From Acidithiobacillus ferruginosus (GTDB taxonomy: Bacteria; Pseudomonadota; Gammaproteobacteria; Acidithiobacillales; Acidithiobacillaceae): DNA of 11,850 bases. The stretch covers positions 1 through 11,850 of the forward strand of contig NZ_JABBDR010000066.1 in NCBI RefSeq assembly GCF_018854495.1, given 5' to 3'. This document shows positions 1 to 6,057 of the stretch, one piece after another. The notes below the pieces were generated by a model. That model saw nothing but the letters and a program-made list of their open reading frames with translations, was not told where the DNA came from and did not search any database. The position numbers and the translations under genes were made by a program. Within the stretch, counting starts at the first letter, position 1; the number at the start of each line of letters is the position of its first letter.

Positions 1-76
1 TCGATAATCCACTTTCCGCCCCCACCCTACGCCTGACTCCATTTCAGAGAGGCGACAACTACCCTGACACCGGGGG
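1..76. repeat. Left copy of 76-bp terminal inverted repeat (probable IS end)
   Basis: Base n here is complementary to base 11849-n at the right edge for all of 1-76; the match stops at 77. A perfect repeat at both edges, in inverted orientation, is what a multicopy insertion sequence gives when a contig ends inside it. Coding sequence of an E1-like protein starts right at the break, so the repeat truncates that gene. I cannot name the IS family: no transposase is in the window. An assembly or amplification fold-back is the main alternative. Confidence 0.75.
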
Positions 77-267
77 CCACGGAAAATCCGAAGGACGCTG
101 AATACCGGAAGCAGGCGCAAATCGCCGAGCTTAACGCATTGAACGCTGCGTTGGCGGTCATTCGCTTTAAGCAGTACTTTAAGATGTACGATCGAGCTGA
201 CGAATCTGTGTGCTACCTGTTAGAAACTGCTTCGTTCGAAATCAATAGTGAGGGACGGAACGGATGA
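77..267 (+). pseudogene. C-terminal fragment of a ThiF/E1-like adenylating enzyme
   Basis: An open frame running out of the left repeat ends at TGA 265-267. From codon 79 it reads about 62 residues, beginning TENPKDAEYRKQAQ and continuing through LNALNAALAVIRFKQ to a Phe-Glu-Ile-rich tail. I recognise this as the C-terminal region of ThiF/HesA/MoeB-family E1-like proteins of bacterial ubiquitin-like systems. These activate the C terminus of a ubiquitin-like protein with ATP. The adenylation domain and catalytic Cys are not in the window, so this fragment cannot be active alone. It overlaps the next gene by ATGA (264-267), a sign of translational coupling and of an old operon. The identification is by memory of the family. 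Confidence 0.62.
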
Positions 268-671
268 GATACACCTACGAAGCGGTGGAGCGAATTCCGA
301 AGCAGCTGCGCGACGAGGTGGTCTACCACAACCAAGACTTTGAGCTGGCTGAATTGCTGTGCGCCTGTGGCTGCGGTCATAGAGTAACGCTTCTGGTCCC
401 CGACGGTCATCAGATCTCATCGTACTGCAATATACCAACGATTACGCCATCGATATTAGTGGCAGACGCGCCTTGCAGGTCACACTACTTCATCACGGAT
501 GGTGAGGTGCAATGGCTGCCGGCGTTTTCACCAGGCCAGGCTGAATCGGTGATGCGTCGGCAGATCTCTCGCCACGTTGCAGCGGATCGGGCGAGTCGTT
601 CGCGCTGGGAACGATTCCGTCGAGCGGTCTTGAAGACTTGGGCTCGCATTCAGGCACTCGTGCGACTCTGA
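264..671 (+). CDS. DUF6527 family protein (ubiquitin-like operon component)
   Basis: This 135-aa protein carries the marks of DUF6527: a CACGCGH cluster at residues 33-39, a TPSI segment near 61-64 and a C-R-S-H-Y-F-I-x-x-G-x-V-x-W block at about 71-84. The C-terminal 40 residues are Arg-rich and helical. DUF6527 genes are found beside E1-like and ubiquitin-like genes in bacterial ubiquitination-like (Bub-type) operons, where the family has been proposed to act as a peptidase on the ubiquitin-like protein; I give that role from memory. The ATG overlaps the stop of the E1-like fragment by 4 bases; a GAGGGA stretch lies about 9 nt upstream. The ubiquitin-like and E2 genes are not in the window, so it may now be an orphan. 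Confidence 0.72.
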   Translation: MRYTYEAVERIPKQLRDEVVYHNQDFELAELLCACGCGHRVTLLVPDGHQISSYCNIPTITPSILVADAPCRSHYFITDGEVQWLPAFSPGQAESVMRRQISRHVAADRASRSRWERFRRAVLKTWARIQALVRL

Positions 672-714
672 TGAGGTACGCCTGACCACTAGGGGCTGGA
701 GCTGCTGAGTTCGC

Positions 715-749
715 TGATGCTCAGCATCATAGGCTGCGAGGCTATTTTT
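715..749 (+). terminator. Candidate intrinsic terminator after the DUF6527 gene
   Basis: Two small hairpins lie in tandem: TGATGC-TCA-GCATCA (715-729), then ATAG/CTAT with an inner CT/AG pair around a GCG loop (729-745), followed directly by TTTTT (745-749). The T-run and the position 44-78 nt after the stop fit a rho-independent terminator. The second stem is short and has a G-G mismatch, so strength is doubtful. Confidence 0.45.
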
Positions 750-1273
750 CGCGTGCCGCTTAAAGGCGGACAACAAGCTGCATCATACTCAGGATAATGC
801 ACGCGAGGATGGTGAGCATATCTTTCTGCCCTAACGTACTGCAGATGCTGTACCGCGCGGACGACATCGGCATAGATATGGCCCCCTCAGACTTCACGCT
901 TGGCCACCGCAAAGGAAATGCTTGAGCAGTACGGGGGTGATATAGATGTCTGCCCATGTAGATGTCCGCTCCTGGCCGATATTACTCCTCCCCAAGCTGG
1001 GCGGGAAGGTCCAGTTACGCTGCCCTGCCGCCGTTGAGCCCTGGTGGTCGGCAGCAGACTGGAAGCGGACGTATGAATAGGCTAGAGTTGCCTCATGCTT
1101 AACGGGGTCTGAGAGGGAGAATTTAATTGTTTTGTCTCATGTGGACATGCCATCATAAAGGTCATAAATACAAGCAATTAGGCTTTAAAATGAAGGTGCT
1201 ACATGGGACACAATGATGCATTCTGTCTCATCACAAAAAGGTGGTAGGGCTACGATTTCACCATTAACACCGG
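750..1273. other. 524-bp gap with no convincing gene
   Basis: No frame here gives a protein I recognise. One plus-strand stretch at about 882-1040 reads through a helical piece (LATAKEMLEQYGGDIDV) into a Cys cluster (CPCRC) and stops at 1038-1040. Its look is that of the zinc-binding tail of some transposases, but no upstream part joins it and it has no plausible start. I treat it as a possible decayed fragment. The rest (1080-1270) is more AT-rich and featureless. Confidence 0.4.
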
Positions 1274-2014
1274 CTATGGGACGGGCTCTGTCTTAATCTC
1301 TAAGAGTCCTGGAAGCTTGTCAGCATCCACTTTTACACAGATATGCGATATGTCTCCGATATTAATGGTGAGGGCTGAATCCGTTTTACCGCCGGCATCC
1401 ACGCATAACCGAAATTCACGCTGATAACTGAAGCGTTTTTGCTTCCTGAATGGAATATCTGCCATCGGGATCATCCCGTGAAATACCTCATTGTCGTAAT
1501 ATTCCACCAGCTTCCCAGTCGCTTTATAGTTCTGTATTTTTAGAGCCTTCTTTAGATTATCAAGGAAAGCTGCGGCTGGAGTAATAACGGCGAACTTGCC
1601 GAATTTTAAGCATCGTTCGTCAATCTTCACCTGACGTTGCAGATCTTCGACGTCCTCAGGCGCACAATCGATTTTCCCATCTATGGCTTCAAAACCGGTC
1701 GTATAGATGGCATACATACAAAACAAGTGTAAATAATTATGATGATCGAACGATAAACAGACTGGTCCGGCTAGATCTTTCTTTGTTATCTCGCAGTCGC
1801 CAATTTCCGGTATATTGAGCTTTATCTTGAGGTCATCTGGTTGAAGCCACGCCGCAACCGCTTCTGTCGAGTCTATGCGCCCGTCGCTGTTCTCCGTTTC
1901 TACCTTCTTGAAATACTCAAGGGTATTGAGATATAGACCGCCCGTCATGAATTGCTCAGCGTAGCGTTCTTCTGTGAAAAACTTTATTAGATACCAAATA
2001 ATCGGTGCAGACAT
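1274..2014 (-). CDS. Hypothetical protein, 246 aa, function unknown
   Basis: The protein begins MSAPIIWYLIKFF and has an early block Y-A-E-Q-F-x-x-G-x-L-Y-L-N-T-L-E-Y-F. Its C-terminal third has F-S-Y-Q-R-E-F-R-L-C-V and I-N-I-G-D-I-S-H-I. There are no membrane segments or signal peptide. The layout (an N-terminal sheet with 'G.LYLNTL.YF', a late 'YQ.EFR' strand) recalls DUF2971-like proteins, which I offer only as a lead. An in-frame ATG at 2038 would add 8 residues, but only the ATG at 2014 has a GGAG just upstream. It stands alone between the ubiquitin-like remnant and hicAB, a common setting for uncharacterised defence proteins. Base composition is more AT-rich than the TA genes to its right, suggesting separate acquisition. 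Confidence 0.7.
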   Translation of the reverse strand: MSAPIIWYLIKFFTEERYAEQFMTGGLYLNTLEYFKKVETENSDGRIDSTEAVAAWLQPDDLKIKLNIPEIGDCEITKKDLAGPVCLSFDHHNYLHLFCMYAIYTTGFEAIDGKIDCAPEDVEDLQRQVKIDERCLKFGKFAVITPAAAFLDNLKKALKIQNYKATGKLVEYYDNEVFHGMIPMADIPFRKQKRFSYQREFRLCVDAGGKTDSALTINIGDISHICVKVDADKLPGLLEIKTEPVP

Positions 2015-2230
2015 GACACTCCATCCATCGTGCCGCATACTATCACACGTCAGCTATCGGGATGCTGTGATAGGTACCAAGAAACGGCCTAACAAATACG
2101 CCGTCATGACTGGACGACTCGCACAAGTACCGTATCCAAATAATGTGTTCTAGCGGGCGAAGGATCCTCGCGCCACATGACAGTTCAGAAATCGAAGGTT
2201 TAATCGACAGTTGGTTTCTGGACACTTCCG

Positions 2231-2246
2231 GGGCCATTTCCGGCCC
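2231..2246. other. GC-rich hairpin downstream of hicB
   Basis: GGGCC-ATTTCC-GGCCC forms a 5-bp all-GC stem with a 6-nt loop, about 47 nt past the hicB stop on the minus strand. It has no T-run on either side, so it may be a weak transcript end or a pause site rather than a true intrinsic terminator. Confidence 0.3.
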
Positions 2247-2292
2247 TGAATCTGCCCCATCAACCCGTCTATCTTTCAGAGTCCGGCAAACC

Positions 2293-2652
2293 TCATTCCA
2301 CCCGCGTTCCCTGACCCAATCCCTTGGCAATGAGCGTCAAAACCATCGCGTTGAGCGATACCCCCTCCATTCTGGCCCGCGCAGCGAGTTGGGCATGGAT
2401 AGATTTTGGTACTCTGGCAATGAATTTGCCGGAAGCCACACCTCCACTATTCGGTGCCGGTACCGGCATCCCCTGCTCCTGCAAAGCCCCTATCACTGCT
2501 TGCAATGCTTCCCGGCCATTCTGTAATGCTTCTTCCACCGTTTCTCCATCCGCAATGCATTCCGTGAAGTCCGGGTAGGAAATCAGATACCCACCCCCTT
2601 CTGAGGGCTTCAGCGGGCGCATCTCGAACGGGTAATCTTCCAGGGCATACAT
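2293..2652 (-). CDS. hicB: HicB-type antitoxin
   Basis: The 119-aa protein has the two HicB parts. The N-terminal partial RNase H-like fold is seen as GGYLISYPDFTECIADGETVEEALQNG at residues 20-46, ending in EALQAVIGALQEQG. The C-terminal ribbon-helix-helix is seen as SGKFIARVPKSIHAQLAARA followed by a second helix at residues 74-112. HicB binds and blocks the HicA RNase, and its C-terminal domain binds the operon operator. The ATG at 2652 is favoured because AGGAG lies 7 nt upstream; ATG 2658 overlaps the hicA stop (ATGA) but is only 1 nt from that site. Either start leaves hicA and hicB translationally coupled in toxin-first order, as usual for hicAB. Confidence 0.9.
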   Translation of the reverse strand: MYALEDYPFEMRPLKPSEGGGYLISYPDFTECIADGETVEEALQNGREALQAVIGALQEQGMPVPAPNSGGVASGKFIARVPKSIHAQLAARARMEGVSLNAMVLTLIAKGLGQGTRVE

Positions 2653-2654
2653 GG

Positions 2655-2882
2655 TCATTCTCCTGCCACCAGGCGCAAAAACTTTTTGATGTAGACTGGC
2701 TTGATCGGTCGATGGGCGGGCACTGGCAGCGTCCGCCCATCGTGCCAGATAAATACGCAATGACTGCCGCCATCGTGTCGCCAGGTGATTCCGTGCTGAC
2801 GGGCAACCACCTGAAGATCATCAATCTGCCACCCCATGGGATGGTTTTTCATGGCCTCACGCAACTTGATCGCTTTATTCAT
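2655..2882 (-). CDS. hicA: HicA-type toxin (mRNA interferase)
   Basis: This 75-aa protein has the HicA pattern: a helical N terminus, then GITWRHDGGSHCVFIWHDGR with the expected catalytic His in GGSH (His41), then LPVPAHRPIKPVYIKKFLR. HicA proteins have a double-stranded-RNA-binding-like fold and cleave mRNA until neutralised by HicB. Length is normal and no key residue is missing, so it is probably active. The ATG at 2882 has no clear ribosome binding site, consistent with low toxin translation. A palindromic operator candidate lies 7 nt upstream. Confidence 0.9.
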   Translation of the reverse strand: MNKAIKLREAMKNHPMGWQIDDLQVVARQHGITWRHDGGSHCVFIWHDGRTLPVPAHRPIKPVYIKKFLRLVAGE

Positions 2883-2888
2883 ACACGA

Positions 2889-2910
2889 ATGATACTACTT
2901 GTAACATCAT
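2889..2910. promoter_or_regulatory. Candidate HicB operator upstream of hicA
   Basis: The 22-bp site has the pattern ATGAT-N2-TAC-N2-GTA-N2-ATCAT: 16 of 22 positions are palindromic. A second half-copy (AACATCAT, 2913-2920) follows as a direct repeat. It sits immediately 5' of the hicA start, where the ribbon-helix-helix HicB would autorepress the operon. No obvious -35/-10 pair was identified. Confidence 0.55.
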
Positions 2911-3105
2911 TTAACATCATAGATGCCCTCTCCCAACCGACCGGTTTCGAGAGGTTTCAACTGGTAATCATTGCCGCACAGTAAATCAATGAGTTGCAAT
3001 TCTCGAAAACCATTCTCAGTATGTCTTCACGCTTTCAAGTCGCGGTCACGAGTTTTGAGAACACGATGGTCAGTCCGCTGGACGACGGCTTCCGCTGCAA
3101 TATTG

Positions 3106-3534
3106 TCATTGGCGTTCCCAGGCTTCGACTTCCCCAGGACACACTTCAAACAGCGGATGTGGTACTGGTGCCTCTGTTCCTTGCCATTTCTCGTAGAGTT
3201 TGCAGTTTCGCGTTTTCAGCTTGCTCATCAGATGAGCCCATTCGTAGGCCATTTGACCGGCAGTGACTCTCAATCTTACCGAATACAGGGCCGGCATGAT
3301 CTTTGATTGATCAAAAGAGTACCCCCTTGTCTCAGCCTCAGTGTGCACGCCCTTCAGATACAGTGAGATAGCGCACCGAGGACATGGATGGATCTTGAAG
3401 CGTTCCAACTGTGGATGATTCCGGTAGCCACTTGTCTCATTGCGTAAGACGGCCTGGGCGAGGAGAGCCTCTCTCCAGAGCGCTACCAAACCTTGAGGGT
3501 CGAGGTACTTCGGATGCAAAGACCATAACCGCAT
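3106..3534 (-). CDS. Pyrimidine dimer DNA glycosylase/endonuclease V family protein
   Basis: The 142-aa protein opens with MRLWSLHPKYLDPQGLVALW and REALLAQAVL, then RNHPQLERF, a YLKGVHTEAETRGYSFD block at 59-74 and a C-terminal VCPGEVEAWER. This matches the bacterial branch of the Pyr_excise family (T4 endonuclease V relatives), which cut the glycosyl bond at pyrimidine dimers and nick the abasic site; many members are annotated only by family. In T4 endonuclease V the active residues are an N-terminal Thr amine and a Glu. That Glu cannot be assigned by eye here. A PCPRC segment at residues 50-54 is a possible Zn-like insertion. Length is usual for the family. No strong ribosome binding site precedes the ATG. 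It is a single gene lying upstream of hicA on the same strand, separated by 223 bp. Confidence 0.78.
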   Translation of the reverse strand: MRLWSLHPKYLDPQGLVALWREALLAQAVLRNETSGYRNHPQLERFKIHPCPRCAISLYLKGVHTEAETRGYSFDQSKIMPALYSVRLRVTAGQMAYEWAHLMSKLKTRNCKLYEKWQGTEAPVPHPLFEVCPGEVEAWERQ

Positions 3535-3902
3535 GTCTTATGGAGCCCAACAGTAAATATAGAGATCGACCGGTTCGGACATTAATGAACGAGGCTAAAT
3601 CTGGCCGCTTAGCTTGTCAACGCTGACATCGCTGTAGGTAGGCTTGGATGACGGGTCATGGCCGATATTACCGTTCCGTGTGCGGGCAGAAATGGCGGCT
3701 CCCGCTGCGACCCGGTCATTCCCATTCGCAGGCCGGGGATGATTAACCACTGGGTAGAGAATTTGATTGCTGTGCCACGACCGCTTGTTCAACCCTGTTC
3801 TGCACAGAACGGCACATATTGAGAATGACTCCAGTCAACCACTTCTTGCACACTACAGGCATTTCTCCCTTCACCACCTCATGATCGCTAGTCAACCTCT
3901 TT
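3535..3902. other. 368-bp gap, no gene seen
   Basis: Short frames in this stretch have no recognisable motifs. It holds loosely repeated GACGGGTC/GACCCGGTC pieces (about 3650-3720) that could form a long imperfect hairpin, possibly a relic of a mobile element end. No terminator with a T-run was found after the neighbouring genes. Confidence 0.4.
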
Positions 3903-4049
3903 TTGCATATAGCCAAAATCCGCGAGCGCATCAATCGGACACCGGTGACAGCGGTCCACCTGACTCCTGACAGTGCCAAGAGCAAGTGGGTCGAATGGGA
4001 GACCACCGAGAGTCTCAAACGTGGCAAGGGCGTGGGTGTCCCTTTGGTT
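3903..4049 (+). pseudogene. Fragment resembling a TIR-like (ThsB/DUF1863-type) domain
   Basis: A 49-codon stretch reads IAKIRERINRTPVTAVHLTP, then S-A-K-S-K-W-V-E-W-E, then ESLKRGKGVGVPLV. In TIR-like MTH538/ThsB proteins the matching region is 'I.E.I..TSVT.VLI...T..S.WV.WEI..SL..GK.VIGV', so the middle of the domain is clear. The N-terminal 'SY...D' strand and the C-terminal part are absent, and the upstream frame has no ATG or homology. ThsB proteins of the Thoeris anti-phage system make a cyclic-nucleotide signal after infection. This copy is too short to act and is read as debris of a lost defence gene. Identification is by motif memory. Confidence 0.5.
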
Positions 4050-4081
4050 ACCTGCCAGGCAAGACCATCCTGTTTCGGATA

Positions 4082-4110
4082 TTGCGATTATTCGTTTATT
4101 TCGGTTACAC
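4082..4110 (+). promoter_or_regulatory. Weak candidate promoter of the HTH/PIN toxin-antitoxin operon
   Basis: TTGCGA (4082-4087) and TTACAC (4105-4110) are 17 nt apart in a locally AT-rich patch, 40 nt before the antitoxin ATG. The -35 is a fair match to sigma-70, the -10 a poor one. The antitoxin's own AGGAGG ribosome site lies at 4140-4145. Confidence 0.3.
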
Positions 4111-4150
4111 TCCCTGCCATGATGCTGTTTGAAGCTCCCAGGAGGCTGCC

Positions 4151-4615
4151 ATGACCACTCTCTCTCCCACCCATTCGTTGCCGACGGTCGAAGAAGTTGC
4201 CATCGCTCGCGAGAGTGGACGGGCGCTATCCGCCTTCCTGCAGACCCGTGCGGAAACCCAGCAGATCGAGATCTTCGACGAGAAGGGCGCGTCTCATCCG
4301 GTCCGCGTCCCGGTGTCGGCGCTGCGGCTGCTCGTGGACGTACTGACCGAAATCGGTGAGGGCAACGCGGTCAGTATCATCCCGATCCACGCCGAACTGA
4401 CAACGCAAGACGCAGCGGACGTACTCAATGTCTCGCGACCGTTCCTCGTCCAGTTGCTGGAGCGCGGCGAGATCCCGTTCCACAAGATCGGTACCCACCG
4501 TCGTGTCCGCTACCAGGACGTGATCGCGTACAAGGAGCGGATCGACGCTGAGCGCAGCAAGGCCCTTGATGCACTGGCCGAGCAAGCCCAGGCGCTCAAG
4601 ATGGGGTACGAATGA
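4151..4615 (+). CDS. HTH-domain antitoxin (excisionase-type DNA-binding)
   Basis: The 154-aa protein has a C-terminal excisionase/MerR-like helix-turn-helix (residues 83-127: LTTQDAADVLNVSRPFLVQL, then ERGEIPFHKIGTHRRVRYQDV), the Helix_turn_helix_17 type. The N-terminal 80 residues are a small unassigned domain; the last 25 are a charged helix likely to bind the toxin. Such proteins are paired with PIN-domain toxins, neutralise them and repress their own operon. Here the PIN gene starts on the base after the antitoxin stop. AGGAGG 5 nt before the ATG is a strong ribosome site, fitting the need for excess antitoxin. GC content looks higher than in the hicAB and 246-aa gene area. Confidence 0.82.
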   Translation: MTTLSPTHSLPTVEEVAIARESGRALSAFLQTRAETQQIEIFDEKGASHPVRVPVSALRLLVDVLTEIGEGNAVSIIPIHAELTTQDAADVLNVSRPFLVQLLERGEIPFHKIGTHRRVRYQDVIAYKERIDAERSKALDALAEQAQALKMGYE

Positions 4616-5188
4616 ATGAGTTCGAACTTCATCGTCATCTACGACGCGTGCGTGCTCTACCCGGCACCGTTGCGCGACCTGCTGATGCGCCTGGCGCTGG
4701 CCGATCTGTACCCGGCGCGTTGGACGGACATGATCCACGACGAGTGGACGCGTAACGTTCTGAAGCAGCGGCCAGAGCTGAAGGCTGAAGATCTGGAGCG
4801 GACGCGGTCGTTGATGAACGCCCACGTCCGCGACAGCCTGGTCACCGGCTTCGGGCATCTGATCCCGTCCGTCGAGTTGCCGGACGCCGATGACCGGCAT
4901 GTGGTGGCTGCCGCCATTCACGGCGGCGCCAGCCTGATCGTGACGTTCAACCTGAAGGATTTTCCGCCGGAACGGCTCAAACCCTACAACCTGACCGCCC
5001 AGCATCCAGACGACTTCATCTTCGATCTACTGGATCTGCACGCAGCCCGCGTTTGCGAGGCGGCGGCCAACCATCGACGATCGCTGAAGAACCCGCCCAA
5101 GACGGTTGACGAGTACCTGGACACGCTGCTCAAGCAGGGACTGACACAGACCGTCGGCCAGTTGCGGGAGTGGAAGGTAGCGATCTGA
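4616..5188 (+). CDS. PIN-domain toxin (VapC-like RNase)
   Basis: The 190-aa protein shows the acidic set of a PIN nuclease: Asp10 in IYDACVLYP, Glu43 in HDEW, Asp90/Asp92/Asp93 in LPDADDRHVVAAA, and T-F-N-L-K-D-F-P at 110-117. PIN toxins are Mg-dependent RNases that cut tRNA, rRNA or mRNA. The C-terminal 55 residues (FDLLDLHAARVCEAAANHRR onward) are a helical extension typical of the longer PIN group found with excisionase-like antitoxins. The start at 4616 follows the antitoxin TGA with no gap; no separate ribosome site is needed if translation is coupled. All catalytic residues are present, so it should be active. Confidence 0.88.
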   Translation: MSSNFIVIYDACVLYPAPLRDLLMRLALADLYPARWTDMIHDEWTRNVLKQRPELKAEDLERTRSLMNAHVRDSLVTGFGHLIPSVELPDADDRHVVAAAIHGGASLIVTFNLKDFPPERLKPYNLTAQHPDDFIFDLLDLHAARVCEAAANHRRSLKNPPKTVDEYLDTLLKQGLTQTVGQLREWKVAI

Positions 5189-5312
5189 CGGACTTGGGCT
5201 TGATTCCGGTTTCGAGAATTGAACGTAAGTCTCCGGTTTACGAAGTTCTTTCCGGAGCCATGAAATTATCCCAAGATTTGTCGCTGAGCTTTTTTCACCC
5301 TGGGAGGAAGTG

Positions 5313-5540
5313 ATGAATCGGCATCAGCGGCGGCAGGCGTATTGGCAAGGGAAAATCAGGGAATGGGCACAAAGTGGCCAGCCAGTATCCGCGTGGTGTG
5401 CAGAGCACGGCGTCAGCCCAGGATGCTTTTATCTCTGGCGTCGGCGCCTGCAGGAATGCAACGGCAGGCAGCCTGACCTGCCATATCAACCGTCCAGAGC
5501 TTATTCCCCCCTTCAGGTTGTCCAAACCATGGGGTCCACC
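5313..5540 (+). pseudogene. Truncated IS66-family tnpA fragment
   Basis: From ATG 5313 (GGAGG ribosome site 5 nt upstream) the frame reads MNRHQRRQAYWQGKIREWAQ, then SGQPVSAWCAEHGVSPGCFY with LWRRRLQE, the helix-turn-helix N terminus of the IS66 accessory protein TnpA. After about residue 50 similarity fades. Beyond 5540 the frame only continues as the antisense of the acyltransferase gene. No tnpB, tnpC or clear IS66 terminal repeat was found, so this is a remnant. It lies tail to tail with the acyltransferase gene and may have replaced that gene's 3' end. Confidence 0.65.
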
Positions 5541-5981
5541 TCAGGCTACCCCATGAGTAGCGCGACGGTCACGCCCCTGATACGCCACTTGAGGAATCCA
5601 GCGGGAGTGATCCAGGCGAATCTCCGTGATCAGGCATCGGGATTTTCGGATCAACCAGGATGCTCCGGGCATGTCTGGTCGGCACGGATCGGATATCCCA
5701 GTGCCTTGCGGGAAAAGTACTACTCCATGGCCTGCCTCCAGGGTACGCAGAACCACCCGAAGCGCCATGGGTGATCGTTGGTCAAGGGCGACCATGCGCT
5801 GGTGGCCATTGACCCGGCCATACCAGGACAGCGCCCTTCGCCAGAAAGGGTGGCGGGCGTAATCCGGATCGACGGCGAAGAGGTAGCTACAGTGTCCGCC
5901 AATCTGATGCAGGTAACGGGCAATGACAGGGCCGTCCAGTAAGGACGCATGAGGACGGACAAGGATCAGGTGACCCGGCAT
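5541..5981 (-). CDS. PlsC/Aas-like glycerophospholipid acyltransferase, probably 3'-truncated
   Basis: The 146-aa product carries the lysophospholipid acyltransferase signatures HASLLD (HX4D, residues 11-16) and LFPQGTG (89-95), the latter in place of the usual FPEGTR, so Glu is Gln and Arg is Gly. Between them, AVDPDYARHPFWRRA resembles the Aas acyltransferase domain. These enzymes move an acyl group to a lysophospholipid at the inner membrane. Full domains are about 200 residues; this ends soon after a PGASWLIRKS block and the tail abuts the IS66 fragment, so truncation is likely. The ATG at 5981 has GGGAG 7 nt upstream; longer in-frame starts to 6197 lack support. It follows the membrane-protein gene by 76 nt on the same strand. 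Confidence 0.65.
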   Translation of the reverse strand: MPGHLILVRPHASLLDGPVIARYLHQIGGHCSYLFAVDPDYARHPFWRRALSWYGRVNGHQRMVALDQRSPMALRVVLRTLEAGHGVVLFPQGTGISDPCRPDMPGASWLIRKSRCLITEIRLDHSRWIPQVAYQGRDRRATHGVA

Positions 5982-6001
5982 GGTAATGCTCCCGTAAGTG
6001 C

Positions 6002-6024
6002 TGATGGGAGGGTATAGATCGGAG
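6002..6024. repeat. Copy 1 of a 23-bp motif upstream of the acyltransferase gene
   Basis: The motif TGATG-N3-GG-GTATAGATCGGAG matches 7042-7064 at 20 of 23 positions, including 15 identical bases at 6010-6024. On the minus strand it ends 20 nt before the acyltransferase ATG and includes TATACC, which could be a -10. In overlapping ORFs the two copies fall in different reading frames, so the conservation is of DNA, not protein. Confidence 0.5.
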
Positions 6025-6057
6025 TCTGACCTGTGACCCGTGTCGACCCGTGCTACC

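Noticed and set aside
2143..2578. Plus-strand open frames over the hicB region
   Set aside because: They run antisense to hicB, which has both expected HicB domains; the frames have no motifs or ribosome sites.
3600..3760. Possible CRISPR-like or structured RNA element from recurring GACGGGTC/GACCCGGTC pieces
   Set aside because: The pieces are short, irregular and not evenly spaced; no repeat-spacer pattern exists here or elsewhere in the window.
4226..5005. 259-residue open frame on the minus strand
   Set aside because: It is the antisense shadow of the antitoxin and PIN genes; its sequence is Gln/Arg/Val-rich with no motifs, while the plus strand has clear domains.
5220..5270. CTCCGG...CCGGAG inverted repeat after the PIN gene as a terminator
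   Set aside because: The loop is about 15 nt and no T-run follows the stem.
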